Below are positions 50,287 to 63,397 of a stretch of DNA of 64,000 nt, piece after piece. The notes below the pieces were generated by a model that was not told the origin of the DNA, did not search any database, and saw only the letters and a list, made by a program, of their open reading frames with translations. Numbering within the stretch: the stretch's first letter is position 1; every line of letters starts with the position of its first letter. This stretch comes from Atrichornis clamosus (lineage: Eukaryota > Chordata > Aves > Passeriformes > Menuridae). Made by a program: the position numbers and the translations under genes. The stretch spans positions 1-64,000 of the forward strand of contig WBMZ01011896.1 of assembly GCA_013400975.1 (NCBI GenBank), written 5' to 3'.

Positions 50287-53200
50287 CTGTGAAACAGGAG
50301 AGACAGAGAGGCAGAGTAAATTTTAGCAAACTTATTTAACACATCAAGAAGTCACTGACGGCCACTCCATGCATCAAAGTATTTCAGTTCACCAGTATTT
50401 ATCAGCTCCTCTTCTACTGTTATCAAGGATTATGCAGTTACCTACTACACCATTAACAAACAATATCAATATGCAAAATTGCGTAAGAATTATACCATAA
50501 TTTAAAAAATTAGAAAATCCAATTTTTAAACATATATAAATTGTAGTTATATGAACTGTCACACCAGACTGTGTCAATAATACACAGAAACTCTTGGGAA
50601 GATTGTGATGATATCTGCATCAGATGTGCCACAAATCCCAGAATAAATTGCACTTTTTCATTTCCCAAGTTAATTTCTCTTGCCTGACAAAATATTACAT
50701 CTTTATTTCAAAGCCTGAATGTATTTCTAGAAGAAACAAAACCACCAACACTTTCTGGTACCCCTTAGTATAAATGAAACAGCATTAGCAGAAATGACAT
50801 TCAGAAAATCTTGAACATAACCATGTGTGTGTGTGTTCAAATATAAACCTCAGTCCACCTAAATGTTTTTGTGAAATATTCTGTGTTTAAACACAGAAAT
50901 TAAATATTCTTCTCCTCTTTGCAATACAGCAAGGCTCAAACTTGCTAGAATGTCATCAAAATGTCATTACGGTGAGATCTGGAACCATCTTTTAGAGTGT
51001 GGGAAAGTTACCTATTGCTTACAGTATAGTACCAGCAGTGAAAACAGGGAGCAGACTGGACACCAGTTATCTTCTCTCCCATTGATTTATGGGGTTATTT
51101 CTTACAAAAAGACCTCGCTCAATCTAAAAAAAATCCATCTGCCTTTATAATGACAGGTGTCTATCTGATGGAAATCATCACTAAGCATCCATCTCACTGA
51201 AAATTAAGAAGACAGCTCATGAGAATGGAAGAGCAAGAACATGCAGGATATTCCTGGTGTTCACCAACTGCTACAAAATGTACTGGGCAAAGGATTTTAG
51301 AGCAACACTACATTTCATCTCCACTGCTATCATCAGAAATACTTGGGAGGTTCTTAGCCAGCAGCAGGCTGTAAATGCAAATCCTGACTGCACAACTGAT
51401 CCATGAAGTGCTGCAGTGCAACAGTGCCCACTGCCTGCACGCTGCAGCACGTCCCACCTACACCTCTCTGGCCGGGCTCTGATTTCCTGCTCTAAGGAAA
51501 GGCTCCAGCACTGGTTATCCTGCCCTGCTCTGGGTGACAGGGTGAAGAAACAATTTCAATAAACAAGTCAAAAAGGGGGAGAAGACAGTGCATCTTCAGA
51601 CAGGCCTAGAAAGAAGATATTTTTAAGCAAGTTGCAAATACCAAATTATTAATTCTGTTTAATGCACAAGGAGGGTTCCTCCCAGTCCACAGTTCCCTGA
51701 CAAAAAAGGCAGCAACTGCTTCAAGAATACATCAGATTAAGGCTTTTTAAAAATGCTGTATACACAGCTTGAGGAAGTTCCCTGTTCCCAAGACCTCTGT
51801 TTAACTCTGGTACTTCCTGGAACCAAAATCTACCAAGAGATGTGATAAATGGAGAAAAAGGCTCAAATTATATATTGTGAACAGACCTACCATGGAGGTA
51901 TAACAGACTAAACTTTTACACAAGGAATGAATTTAGTTTTCAAAGTCTAAGTTCAAAAGAAACACCCAACCAATCTCCTTGGGGAACAATCCACAGTTTT
52001 TACACTCTAAAGGAAGTAAGCTGCACAAGCCATATAAAATGTCTACACATGATGATCTTCATAAATTAGAACACGTTGTTACTTGCACTAATAGGGCTTG
52101 CACCAGATGTTTAGTAAATCAGGCCTTAGTCAGAGAGGATTATTTCTGGCAGCAAAGGCCAGGAATCAGTGGAGTGGGATGTCATGAAATTAAATTCATG
52201 AGAAGGATTTACTATGCAAGTCTCTGCCCTACTCACCAAAAATACCAAAACCTGTCTCTCAAGTACTGCCTGTTTCTCAGTTTGAGTCAGTAAGAACAGG
52301 AAATATACACAGTTGTGAACAAAGGACCACAAAGCCTTCCTGAACTCAAGTTTTAGATTTTGCTTGCTTTAAAAATGAGTCTGTCAAGACTAGTTTTCTG
52401 TGACATGGTACAAAATACAAAATTAATTATAACTACAGTTTTTTAAAAGGGGCATTCTGAGGCTCCCTCTGGCATTAATGATATCTTTTCCTATTGGAAT
52501 AACCTCCAACATAAAGAAGCAAGAGTAAAAGCTGGAAAAAAAAACAACTCCGTAAGTTTTGACATACGAATCCAAGAAGGAGGAATGAGACACTAATATG
52601 ATTTTCATTTTCAAGAGAACTCTTGGCCAATGTTTTGGTAGAGAACAGAAGGGGCTCATCAGATAATGCAGAAGATTCTATCACTAAGGAACAGGAAGAG
52701 CAGCAAGTATGCTGCTAATCTGACAAAAAAGGTGGTTCAGAGTTTTTTATTTTCTTTTTCTTTAACATAAAGAAAAAAAGGAATAGCTTATTTCTATAAC
52801 TAAAATGAGAATGTTTAATTCCATATCATGGGGAAGCCCATATACATTAAAACCAAAATCTGTTTAAAATGAGGATATAACAGACCTCATGTGTAAGTTT
52901 AATATTTCATCAACAACAACCTATATTTCTGTAAGTTACATTTTACTTCAATTTCAATCAAGGAACAGGGAAATAAATACTGCTGTCACCGTGACCTATT
53001 TTGGCATTTGTCTGTGATGTCAGAACACACTCAGAAAACGAAACCTTAAGGTGGCTGAGCAACTACTTCGCAATTTCCTGATACACTAAATGTGTTTTGT
53101 TTGAAATAAACCTTCTCTTCTCACCTGTGCTGCATATTCAGCTTCTTTGTCTTTTTCCAAATTGGAGTCACAGCTACATTTTTGCTTCATCACTTGGTCC

Positions 53201-56200
53201 AGTTTCTTCTCCAAGTCTCTCTGCTCAAAATAAAATTCTTCCATTCGTTGTGCATGCTCTGCCTGCAAACATTCGAGTACTTTTTGTAAATTCTGCTGCT
53301 CTTCAGTCAATTCCTTCATAGCTTTGGAATTACTTAACATTTCCACTTCCTATAAAGAAAAATCAAGATCACATAAACCTTGCTTCTAAGACCAGAAAAG
53401 CAAAAAACCCTGAATTTAAATGTGTCTGGAACCAATGAGGCCAAAAAGACCATATGTAACTATTAAAAAACCCAGCCTGATAAAGGCATTTATTGACTTA
53501 TCTATGACAGGCTGGAATTCTGTAACATGCATCTGATTTTTGAGCAATTATTTATACTTCCAAGTACATGGAGCTTCCAGAAACAAATTCACAACTTCCA
53601 GAAGTGAACCTCAGGAAGCAGCAGCACTGATTCACTAAAATATACTTTGAAGATGCAAGAAATGCAGCATCAGAAAACAGAATTAAGTGTTTGATTTCTT
53701 TGTCCACTGGCATTTTGATACTTTTAAACTCTTAATTTTTTTTAAACATTTGTACAAGCTCTACCTCCAACTGCAAAACAACTTTAAAGTAGCAGCTCTA
53801 GAGTCCTACCTGAGCTCCTAGATTCTGAGATTAACATTTAAATTAAAATAGAATAAATTAAAATAAAATATTAGGTCTGTTCCATGAAAACTGAAACGTC
53901 ACAAGTGAACACCAGCCTCTAAAATAATCCATTATTTTAAGAAAAGACTAAAAAATGAAATACCTAAAAGCAAGGCTTAGCAAACAGAAATAGGAAGGTG
54001 GTGTTCTTTTTTATACAGAGATAAGACCTCTCCCAGAATACTGATATCTGCATCTTTAAAATAATGAAAACTGAGAAATTTTAGAGGATACAGCAAAAGC
54101 AGGAGCCGCTTGGACCCAGTAGCTGCAACTGAAGAGACACCAATTACTAGTGGGCTCAAAACTCAGGAGTGTGAGGGATATTAAAGATCTGGTGCCTGGA
54201 TTTCAGCTGAGGGAAAGATGATCCGTGTGCTTTGGCGTTTCTAAATGAATGCAATCTGTGATACTGACTCTGGAGCCAGCAGGCTCACACCAGCTCTCTG
54301 CTGCCCAAGGTGAAATGCACTCAGACTGGCACTGTACCATTTGAAGCTGCTGTTTCCTCCGCAAAATCGTGTTTAGCTTTTCCTGCTGTTTGATGTAGGT
54401 TTTCATCACTTCTTCCATGATCTTTCCCTTGTCATCTTCACAGCTGATGTCTTTCATGAGAGTGGGGGACAAGGTTCTTGCTTCAGCACCTCCTTCGACA
54501 CAGCCAGAGTCTCTGCTGATTTTGGAAGAAACATGTTCGGATTTTCCACCTCTTGCAGAACGAGTTGACACTGGAGGATCTACGTAGGGAAGAACAGGGA
54601 ATAACAATCACAGAAAATTCAACTTCCAGAGTGAAAAAAAAATGCAAAGAAAACTGAAATTACAAAAAGGTGAACGGAATTTTTGGAAACCTGAAGTGAC
54701 AAAATTCCGTGGTACAAAAATCAAAGACTTCAACATAATTTTCACACTCACCTAAACGTTTATGCTGCTCCACACCAGTTTTCAAGTCAATTTTTTCCTG
54801 TTCTTCAAGAGAAAGCTCTGGATAGGAGGCAGCTTTTTTGTGCTTTCCACTACTGAGCTTCTTCTCTGACTGCCCAGGTGAGGATTTATTAACTTCAGAA
54901 GCTTTGACTGTTGTTTTTGCAACATCCTTATATTGTGATGCAAGAGATACATTCGGGGCAACCACTTTATCACACATATAAAGGTAGTAACTGAAACAGC
55001 AGAACAGTAAGTGAAAGGTAAGACATAATAAATGATGGTTGGTTGAGAGAAGTAAGTTTAATTTAACGTGAGTTCAAACTGTAAAAGCATCAATGAAAAA
55101 TAAGCATGTCCTTTTAAAATTTTTCTTATGCAAAAGGAAAGCCTAATGATCCACTTAATCTTTACTGAGTAATTACTTAGATAAGGTTTTGAGGCTATCA
55201 AACAAGCAGATTTTCCAAACATGGCTGATTAAAAAAAAAAAATCATACAGAAAATCACACGAAGACTTAGTTTAAATGCAAAGAGTGAAATTAGAATGCC
55301 ACTGAATCCAGACTCTCTAGCATTTTCATAATCCTTATATTAGCAAAGGAGGATGGGGAAGTGGGAAGTGAAGTGGGAATGAGCACCTCACTCGTTAAGC
55401 AGCAAAGTTGCATTCTGACATGCCTGGGGTGTGTCTGAGACCAATGCTGGACCTTCTTTCCCACATACACTGAGCTGCCCATTTGGATTTTCACAGCTCC
55501 TGGTCTCCTCGGAGCATCCCTGTGTACCACCCTAACCTCACCACCCAGCCTAGTACAGAGGGAAGAGAGTCCCAGGTGTGTTCAGGTCAGTGCCAAGACA
55601 ACCAGTGTCACAACACTGGAGTTCAATTGCTGTCTTCAACACTTCCCTTCCTCCTGGTTCTGAAGGAAGGCACCAGCAGAAACAGGAGCATGAGGGCCCA
55701 TCACAGAAGTTCCTCCACTCCTGTGTTTGTGTGGGAACCAGTGTGATGTGTGTGCTGCTTTGCACCAAAAGGGTCTGCTCTGACCCAAATACGGGACCTG
55801 TGTAACCACAGGGGGTGAGGGCAAGAGGAACTTCAACAAAAACTTCCTCGCTGATGCAGATGACAAACTGTGTAAGAAGTCAAGGGAATGCACTTGGTTT
55901 CTAAGACCAGGAAAGCAGCCAGCAGACAAGTCAGCTGCAGCCCTTGTTCCACTGTGGAAGAAAGCCTTCAAACACCTCTTGAAAGTCTTCTCTGGAAGGG
56001 AATTAAGTTGTTCTCATGGTAAATAGGCCCTGTGCAGCTTTCCACGTGCATGCACTGTATTGTAATATGAAAGATCAAAAACTACCTCTGTCATTTCTAC
56101 TCGGAAAGGGGAAATTTTAATTACATCTCAATTGTATTGCCTACTGAAGATCACTCACAGATCACAGCTTGATCTGTACCAGAAACCACTCATAAGCAGT

Positions 56201-59200
56201 TCATTAGTATTTACGTTAAGAAAAGCATAAAAAGTTAGGGTTCAATCACTCCTGTGTGATCCCTTAAGAGTTTTCCTAACAGTTCAGGTTGTAAATACAT
56301 TTTTTTCAGTTTGAATTATCCTAAAATAGCCAAAAGTATTTAAATACTTGAAAGTGCTTATAGTTCTAAATAGGAAATTCAGTTACCTGGGATGGAAAAA
56401 GGAAGGTGGTTGAGAATCAGTTTCTGCTTCTTGCTTTATAACTGGATACCACTGTGATAGTTCCAGGTTCTGCTGTGGCTCTGCCTAAAGGAAAGAAAAT
56501 AAATTGGTAATTGAAACATGGATAAACATTACTTACATTTTCATAAACATTCCTCAGAAAAGTGGCATTTACACCATTAATACAGACACACCAGAGAAAC
56601 TGGGGTTCTGGGAAATGGGGTGCTCTGGCAGAGGTGCAGGGTTATGCAAGCCACAGAAGTTTCTTTAATCCCCAGTTTACCACTGTGGGCAAAACAGCAA
56701 TGAAATTAAAAGAAAATCTCTTTACAGATCTACCTAAAAGCTCTGCTGAGTTTCCAGAACTCTGCCAGAGGCATGCTAAACAAGCTTGGGAGAAATAGAA
56801 ATCAGAAACTAGGATCCCCAAAACGTTGTAGGAGCCTTTTGCAATGAAGTATCTACATAGAATAAGTACCTGCCAGATACTTTATTCCAAAATAAAATTG
56901 AGGAATTTGCTGGTGTTCCAGGCACGGAACTTTCTTTAGTCATCACAAGTTTTTATTACAGAAGCAGGCAAAGCTGCTCGCAGGAACAAGACAACCCCAT
57001 TCCCTTTGCAGTAGCAAACAAAATTAACTCAGGTGCATCAGAACATATAATCTTAAAAACTTCTGTGTATTTTGCATTTGGATATCAATTCTTGTTCTGT
57101 GCGTCTCAAGAAATAATTTTGAATTACTCTTTACTCAAAGTTACTGGTGCTACTTTGTGATCCCCTGCAAAGTTGGTATTAATTTCAAGTGAAAGGTGTC
57201 TCATCATATATTTACACAAGACTCCTAGGTAAGAAATTGGTTCTTCATTTCATGGTATTAGAACAGCCTTAGGAAGTGGCTTTTTGGGTAGGGCGTAGTT
57301 GGCTGACCCCAGACAGCTGCCAAGCACCCACACAACCACTCCCTCAGCACCATCCCCAGGGGGATGGGGACAAGAGCAAGAAAGCTCCTGGATCAAGACA
57401 CAGTTGGTTTAATAGGTGAAGGAAAGAAAAATACAAGTGAAGTCCCTCCCTGACAGCTGCCCATCCAGCCTCTGAACAACCTCCACCTTGGATGACAAAC
57501 CCCCTTTCTCCTCTTTCTATCCCAGTTTTTATTGCAGCAGCCAGAACACTGGTGTGTTACCCACAGTTTTAGACAAATCCAAAGCACAGCACCATCCAGG
57601 CTACTACAAAGAAAGTTAACACATTCCACCCAGGTCCAGTACCTTCAGAAAGTTGCTCAATTAAAAAAACAGCCTATAAAACTAAAAAAAAAAAAAAATC
57701 CCATATTTAAAGCTCCATCTGGTATTCTAAAATCCTCACAGCTTCTTGTGCGCTATATTATTAGAAAAGTTTATATTCACACACCCTGAAATAAACTGTC
57801 AGAGAACTTCACACCAGGCAGTCAGAGAGCAGCCAGTGACACGGGTGTGACCTGTGCCATGGTCTGCACAATCCAACACCACCTGACCATGACAGGGACC
57901 AAACCCCACCTGCCTCATTCTGGCCAAAACTTCCAGCCCACTAAACTCAGCTCTCACAATGAAACTGAAATTGAACTCCACCCCTGAAGTTCCTCAAATC
58001 ACTTCCAACACTGACAGAAAGGAACACAAGGAAGAGAAGTAGTAAATTCATTAAAAGGCTTTAAATAATAAAGATTTGAATAATCTCTAGAAAAATGGCC
58101 TCATCCTGACACCTGTCGAGTTTTTTCTACTTACTCAGATCATTCTAATAATTTAAATAATCACATATAATCTGCTTATACTGCAGCTACTATGCAGTGA
58201 TCTGACTTTAGCTTCAGACCACATTTGTCCATATTTTAGGACTCATATTTTAACATGTTTATATACTTACAAATGCCATTATCTATCAGGCAATATCTAT
58301 TTTCAAGTTACTAGGGTAGATTTTTACCTTTTTTTTTTACCTATTTCAAATGGAAACTGACTTTACTGTCCACCCATTAGTGTGCATCTTGCAAATGAAT
58401 TTCATAGCATGCAATCAAATTTTTACTTAGGAAAGAAATGTAACTATAAATAAACATGAAGGCCTTTTTAGAAAAGAATTCTTCCCTCACCATTCAGGTA
58501 AATGAAATAAGGCATCTACTTCAGTGTGTGTATTTCATTACCCAACAATTTGTTTACTTTAGATGTTCTTAAGTAATTCTGTAAACACAGCAAGTTGAAT
58601 TGAATTACTTCTACTCAAACTGTTTAAAAGGGCCTCATGAAAAACACCTGATTTTTCTTCTAAGCTTGCTGGACAAAGCCATTCTTTAAGGAAAAAATAT
58701 ATAGGTATGCAGTGGTTTCAGTCTAATCATGAAGCCAAGTGGCTTTAGCGGAGATTGGATTTACAAAACACTCAGAAGGAATGTTAACCCTCTACACTGT
58801 GAGCTTTTCCCCACGCACTGTGACCAACTCAAGGAATTAGACTGAGTAGCAAGACAAAGTTTGAGTGCAGGGATTATGAGAAACTGTCACAAAGTCAAAG
58901 GGAACAAGGATCTGTCAGTGCAGGAATCAGCAGAGACTCAGTGACAGCTGTTCCACGAAGAGCAGGTGGATGTTGCACTGCAGTCTAGAACTCCACAGAA
59001 AATTATGACAATCAAGCACACAGCTTACAGCTTTCTGATTAGCACAAAGAACAGGAAGGAATTAATCTCAAGAGTACTTTGTCTGCTCTTAAAATATTGA
59101 AACAAAAGTGTATTTGCACTGTGAGGTGAATAAACTCAGAGTGAAATGCTAAGGAGAAAGGCAAGGCACAGGATCTAGGATGCTCCAAAGACTATGGGAC

Positions 59201-62200
59201 TTCAGTAATTCATTATTATTAGACAGAGAAAGACCTAGCCAAGGGCAGCTGTTCTTCCTGGGCCCTCCCAGATAACCACACAGATGTGTCAGCACTTCTG
59301 AGGACGACTGACTCAGCAAAGGTGGTGAGGAGGTAACAGAATAACAAATGGAACATCCTGCAAATAAATTCCCCTGGGAGTGTAAGGAAAGGCAATGTCT
59401 ACATGTTGCACCTAATACCTCTTTCATAACACAGAAATGAGGAAAAGACGTGGCTGTCCCATCTCTGGAAGTGTTCAAGGTCAGGTTGGATGGAGCTCTG
59501 AGCAACCTGGTCTAGTGGAAGGTGTCCCTGTCCAGGGCAAGGGAGTGGAATGAGATCATCTTTAAGGTTCCTTCTAACCCAAACCATTCTGTGATTCTAT
59601 GAGAAGATGACTGAAGCAGCCTGAGCTTCCCCAGGACAAGAAAATGGAGGCTGGGCTCCAACACTGCCCTCTTAAACTCTTCTAAGCTTTAGTACTTTTC
59701 TGATGAATATCCACAAGACAAAAAAACCCCCAAACCTCCCCTGCCATTTTATTTTGTTCAGGTTTTCACAGCTGCTCACTCTGGTTTCGTATGTTGCTTT
59801 GCAAGAAAGAGCTACACAGGTCTGCCATCGAGGACTACAGAAAGTTTTTGTATTTCATTTGTACCAGTTCAGTCCAAATTACTGCTACTGATAATTTCAG
59901 TTGGGTTTTTTTCATCTTTGCACATGAAACTGAAAGATCTCATTGTCTGAAATCTGCTGCTGTGGAAAGGGAAGCAGCATTTACGGGTATGAATATGGAA
60001 GACTATTCCCACTGATGCATCCACCATGCTGTAGTTCCTTTCCTACATTGGCATTGCAAGGATAAAGACTGACATGTCTTTATCAGTTGAAAAGCAAAGT
60101 CTCCTTGCTAGGAGACTGCATCTTCAAATACTTCAGCACGTGGACGCAAGCCATACTGCAGACTTTCATAGGAATATGCTGTTAAAATCTCTTCCTGCAG
60201 ACTGGCACCACTGTAACAATACCTGCTACTACAGTCAGCCTTCCTGCAACACTAACTTTTTAGAAATTTATGCTGAAAGGTGTCAGTTTATAGCACCCCT
60301 TTTAGGGCTCAACCATCTGGGCTGCTCTTGCTGCTATTTTGAAATCCACCACAAAACATCCAACAGGCAAAATGGATTTATCATCAAACCAGCAGCCACC
60401 AAAAAGACACAGAAACGCCAAACATACTGGAGAGAAATACTGTCATGGGGCAGAAACCATTAAAAACCTCTTGAAGTTTAAATTATACCCAAAAATTGTG
60501 CTTCCTGTGGATGGAAATATCTATGATATTAATGTTTATCTGCTGCTTGTCTTATTATTTAAAGTAGAAGCTCTCCAAGGAACAAATAAGCTCTGTATTT
60601 TGGAACCACAGCACAGACTTGCAGCAGTATTTTAGGAAGAAATAAGATGTCTATTATTAACTATTGTCAAGATACCGGCCTACAGCTCATTACTTGGGCT
60701 GCTTAAAACCCCCTCTTTTTGGCATATTTCTCTGCACAAGTGGTTTAAACAGAAAGCTCTTGCTGAACAAGCAGACTTTGGGCTTCTAAATAGCCATTTA
60801 GCAATGCACCATTACCCTGAACACAAGTCATGAGATGGGTGGCCAGCAAGCCAGGTTGCCATCCAGCCCACGTGTGTGTGCTGGGGTACAAATAACAAAT
60901 GAAGAATTCATTTGTAATACTTGATTTTCAAGCTCCTTTCTGCTTTGCTCAGCTGCTGCAGCACACGCCGCATAAAACCTACTCAAAGGTCAAATGGGAG
61001 AATGAAAATTTCCACAAAAGCCTGAATTTTCTGGAGTCTGTATACCTTAGGATAGAACAAGAACCAACAAAGCCAAGCCAGCTCAAATGGTTACTTGTAG
61101 CCCAAAGAGGAAAGAAATTACTGCCCCTTTTAATGAGAAATGTTATTTCCATGGTGAAGCTCTCTCATAAATTTAACTTAGGCTTGATGTGACAAGCATT
61201 CCCACTTAGAAAAGCCAAGTAACGCACTTCTAAAACAAGTATTTACGTGTGAGCAGAAAGAGATTTGGGAGTTTTACAAGACCAGGTGAACTTACTTTGG
61301 ACCGAGTTCTTTTCTGATTTTTCTCGCTAAATTTCTCCTTCATTTCCTCCAAGAGATGCTTCAGCTCTCGCTCCTCTGACGTTCCCAAGTATTTTTGGTT
61401 AATGTGCAGGTAGCAGTGCCACTTGGCCGATTCAAACCCCCAGTGGCAGGTCCTCTTGTCCGGGGATCTGTGTGAATGCATCACGAACGTCTGGGGTGAG
61501 AACATCCCGTAGCATTCCAGGCACTGGATACACGGGTCGTCCGGCGCCAGGTAGAACTGAGGTGCAAACAACCCCTGGCATTTGCCCAGGCATTCATGCT
61601 CTACCTCAAAGGCACTGCCAGTCTCTTTCAGCTGGGCCAAGGTGTTCTTACCAGGGAGAAAACTGCCATTTTGGGGAAAAGTGCGAGGGCGCAGTAAAGC
61701 ATTGCATAGTCTCTGAGCATCCGTCAGCGTAATGAGCCCACAGGACGGAGCGTTGAATGGAAGAATTCCCAAAACCTTCAGAATATGAAGCTGGTCAGAA
61801 GTGCACCTTGAGCAGTATATATAGAGTTCATCACATACCGTGTTGATCTGCTGCAAGGAAAAGTCTCGGAGAACCGAATTCAACACTTGAGGCAGGCAAA
61901 GTCTTTTCTCTCCTCCAACTTTAAAACAAGAGATGGATTCTCCCTCCAGGAGGGTCTGCGTGAGTTCTGTGGAGCTGTCTGGAGGAATGAGCAGTGGACC
62001 AGAGAGTACTTGTGGTGATGGAAGAGGCAGGAAGACGGTGGGTGACATACTTTCCTGGGAATAACGTGCTGAAAAAGCTGCTGGTCCACCCAGGGAACTC
62101 TGGCTGCTCAGGTGGAACTGTGCCAGCGTGTGTTTCAAACCTGGATTTAAACTCAAAGGCTCAGACAGTGAAGCGCTGTTTGGCTTGGCGGTTTCCCCAT

Positions 62201-62402
62201 CAGCCTCCACAGGAGTTTCGTCATAGTCATCCAAGTTTTCCTTCTTTATTGTTGGCAATTTATTTATTACAACCTGTACTTTGTTATTTACATGCATTTC
62301 TGTCATTGCTTTTTTCAATGGAGGACTCCCATCCTCTTGGACCCTGCTCCTTTTTTGGTCTGAAACAAGACCTAGAGGGAAGTTTATCTGTGGGCTTTCC
62401 AT
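50125..62402 (-). CDS. SKIL: SKIL (SnoN), SKI-like Smad co-repressor (whole gene, 6 coding exons)
   Basis: Joining 62402-61296, 56484-56387, 54990-54752, 54579-54338, 53349-53125 and 50286-50125 gives 2073 nt, that is 690 aa plus stop (mammalian SnoN is about 684). The product is a nuclear co-repressor that binds Smad2/3 and Smad4 and recruits N-CoR/HDAC to silence TGF-beta targets. Visible parts: conserved N-terminal Smad-binding segment near 85-110; APC/C destruction box RxxLxxxxN at 167-175; SKI/SNO/DAC domain about 150-240; SAND-like, zinc-binding Smad4 domain about 265-357 with its Cys/His set (C271, C275, C291, C294, C297, H309, C319, H320); WYPVIKQE at 382-389, which includes a sumoylation-type VIKQE; and a C-terminal coiled coil from about 530 to 680. 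The ATG has G at -3 and +4. The frame is intact. Confidence 0.97.
50287..53124 (-). other. SKIL: SKIL intron (2,838 bp)
   Basis: No gene. Contains a short (GT)n run near 50825-50836. A GC-richer patch at about 51350-51540 is unassigned. Confidence 0.9.
53125..53349 (-). CDS. SKIL: SKIL coding exon, coiled coil
   Basis: 225 nt, phase 0 at both ends, residues 563-637. Encodes [20 protein letters not shown] followed by a heptad-rich helix, ending DKEAEYAAQ. Acceptor TTTATAG, donor CAG|GTGAGA. Confidence 0.96.
53350..54337 (-). other. SKIL: SKIL intron (988 bp)
   Basis: No gene or recognisable repeat. The donor is GTACAG, weaker than the others in this gene, but the frame and homology require it. 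Confidence 0.88.
54338..54579 (-). CDS. SKIL: SKIL coding exon, linker and start of coiled coil
   Basis: Completes D482 and encodes residues 483-562. The first half is a variable Ser-rich linker; the second half is the conserved [20 protein letters not shown], which begins the coiled coil. Acceptor CCTACGTAG; donor ATG|GTACAG. Confidence 0.95.
54752..54990 (-). CDS. SKIL: SKIL coding exon, middle region
   Basis: Completes S402 and encodes through codon 481 plus one base. Starts [17 protein letters not shown], then a Lys/Ser-rich linker and [18 protein letters not shown], all recognisable SnoN segments. Acceptor GTTTCAG, donor TTAG|GTGAGT. In mammals a 46-residue isoform difference (SnoN2) arises in this region; I did not find a clear in-frame internal donor. 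Confidence 0.95.
54991..56386 (-). other. SKIL: SKIL intron (1,396 bp)
   Basis: Contains a GC-richer stretch at about 55340-55990 that differs from its AT-rich flanks and may be an old insertion; I could not assign a family. No coding exon seen. Confidence 0.85.
56387..56484 (-). CDS. SKIL: SKIL coding exon, small (98 nt)
   Basis: Too short to stand out as a reading frame but required by homology. It encodes residues 370-401 plus two bases: [20 protein letters not shown] and on to SFFHPS across the junction. Acceptor CCTTTAG, donor CCCAG|GTAACT; the phase fits both neighbours. Confidence 0.95.
57290..57650 (-). mobile_element. Solo LTR remnant of an avian endogenous retrovirus
   Basis: Read on the minus strand, this stretch follows the layout of an abundant avian ERV LTR as I recall it: a 5' part with GTTAACTTTCTTTGTAGTAG, a middle that seems largely deleted, then an ATTAAA signal within CACCTATTAAACCAACTGTG, and a 3' part with GGTTGTGTGGGTGCTTGGCA. 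No gag, pol or env frame is next to it, so it is a solo LTR or decayed fragment, shorter than a full LTR. The exact family name needs a repeat-library search. It lies in the same direction as SKIL. Confidence 0.6.
59449..59601 (+). mobile_element. CR1 LINE 3' end
   Basis: CR1 tail of about 150 bases: CTCTGGAAGTGTTCAAGGTC, GAGCAACCTGGTCTAGTGGA, and the terminus CTAACCCAAACCATTCTGTG followed by ATTCTATG. Little diverged. Antisense to SKIL inside its large intron. Confidence 0.9.
61296..62402 (-). CDS. SKIL: SKIL first coding exon (1,107 nt)
   Basis: Encodes residues 1-369: the N-terminal Smad-binding segment, destruction box, SKI/SNO/DAC domain and the SAND-like Smad4 domain. Ends RTRSK at a GTAAGT donor (GT at 61295-61294), phase 0. 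The reading frame runs on 21 codons into the intron, but homology and the strong donor place the exon end here. Confidence 0.97.
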
Positions 62403-63257
62403 CGCTAAACACTAGAACTTTAATAAAGTCAGTCTTGAATGTGCATTTTCCTGCTTGTTCATATAAAAAATAGTTTCATGTGATCTTGGATTACCTCAGG
62501 TACGCCAAGTTGCATGGTCCTTTCAGGAAAACATTACTTTTTCAGCCTTCAACAGTAAAAACTGTAACCCATTTTGCATGTAATACCATAAAATTACTAA
62601 TGAAGAGGCTACACAATTTTCTTAGTTATTTGTTCAGTTTTATAATATAAAAACCCCGATGCAGGCTGTATACAAAAGCTTTCTTTTCATACCCTACTCA
62701 CTATTTTACACAGCAGTCTTGTCCAGCAATTTTGTAAAAAACGATGCACTAACGCATATTCATCCTTGATCATTTTTTTCTGTTAAAAAATATACTGTCT
62801 TTTCAAATAGGTCTCTATTTAAATATTAAAATACAAAAATGGGCTCAGTTTGAACAATGTCAATCTTCATGCAACTGATCCAAAATGTAGTTTAAGTTGT
62901 GTGAAAATTTTATTCAGCACTTTCAGCTCCCAGAGATCAAACAATCTTAAGGGCTTCCTTTATTGTGCTGCCAGCTTTATGATTTCCCCACCACCGCCAG
63001 TGCTACTGTGGCAGTTCACAAATAAATCCTCAAATTAAACGCTGATCCAGATCGACGGCAAAAACTAAACGTCCCTAGAGAGTCACCTTTTGCCCAGATG
63101 TCACCGGCGTGTGTCAGAATTTTCCCAGCCTGAGCTATTAGTAATAGAGGTGAGATCCAGGCCATGGGCTTAATTCATGCTGTGTGCTAGTGCAGAGTTC
63201 TGCCAGTCCTTCCTGATAACCTGTGAACAGAAAATGAGGCTGGTCACAAGCAATCCC
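62403..63257 (-). other. SKIL: SKIL 5' flank or intron 1
   Basis: AT-rich, no coding exon. It should contain the acceptor of the coding exon's 5' UTR, but more than one weak AG lies upstream of the ATG and I could not choose between them. Confidence 0.5.
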
Positions 63258-63397
63258 AGAGTGTGCTCAGTACCTAAAGGGGCTTCAAGAGAGCTGGAGA
63301 GGGACTTTTGACAAGGGCATGGAGTCACAGGACAAGGGGGAATGGCTTTAAGCTGAAGGAGGGAATGTTTAGATTTGATACAAAGCAGAAATTCTTC

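Larger units (their letters stand above)
56485..61295 (-). other. SKIL: SKIL intron (4,811 bp)
   Basis: Largest SKIL intron. Holds an avian LTR remnant (about 57290-57650) and a CR1 tail (59449-59601); otherwise AT-rich unique sequence with no coding exon. Confidence 0.9.

Noticed and set aside
61230..61295. 21 extra codons after RTRSK in the first SKIL coding exon
   Set aside because: A strong GTAAGT donor lies at the homology boundary, and the following exon at 56484 joins in phase; the extra codons are intron.
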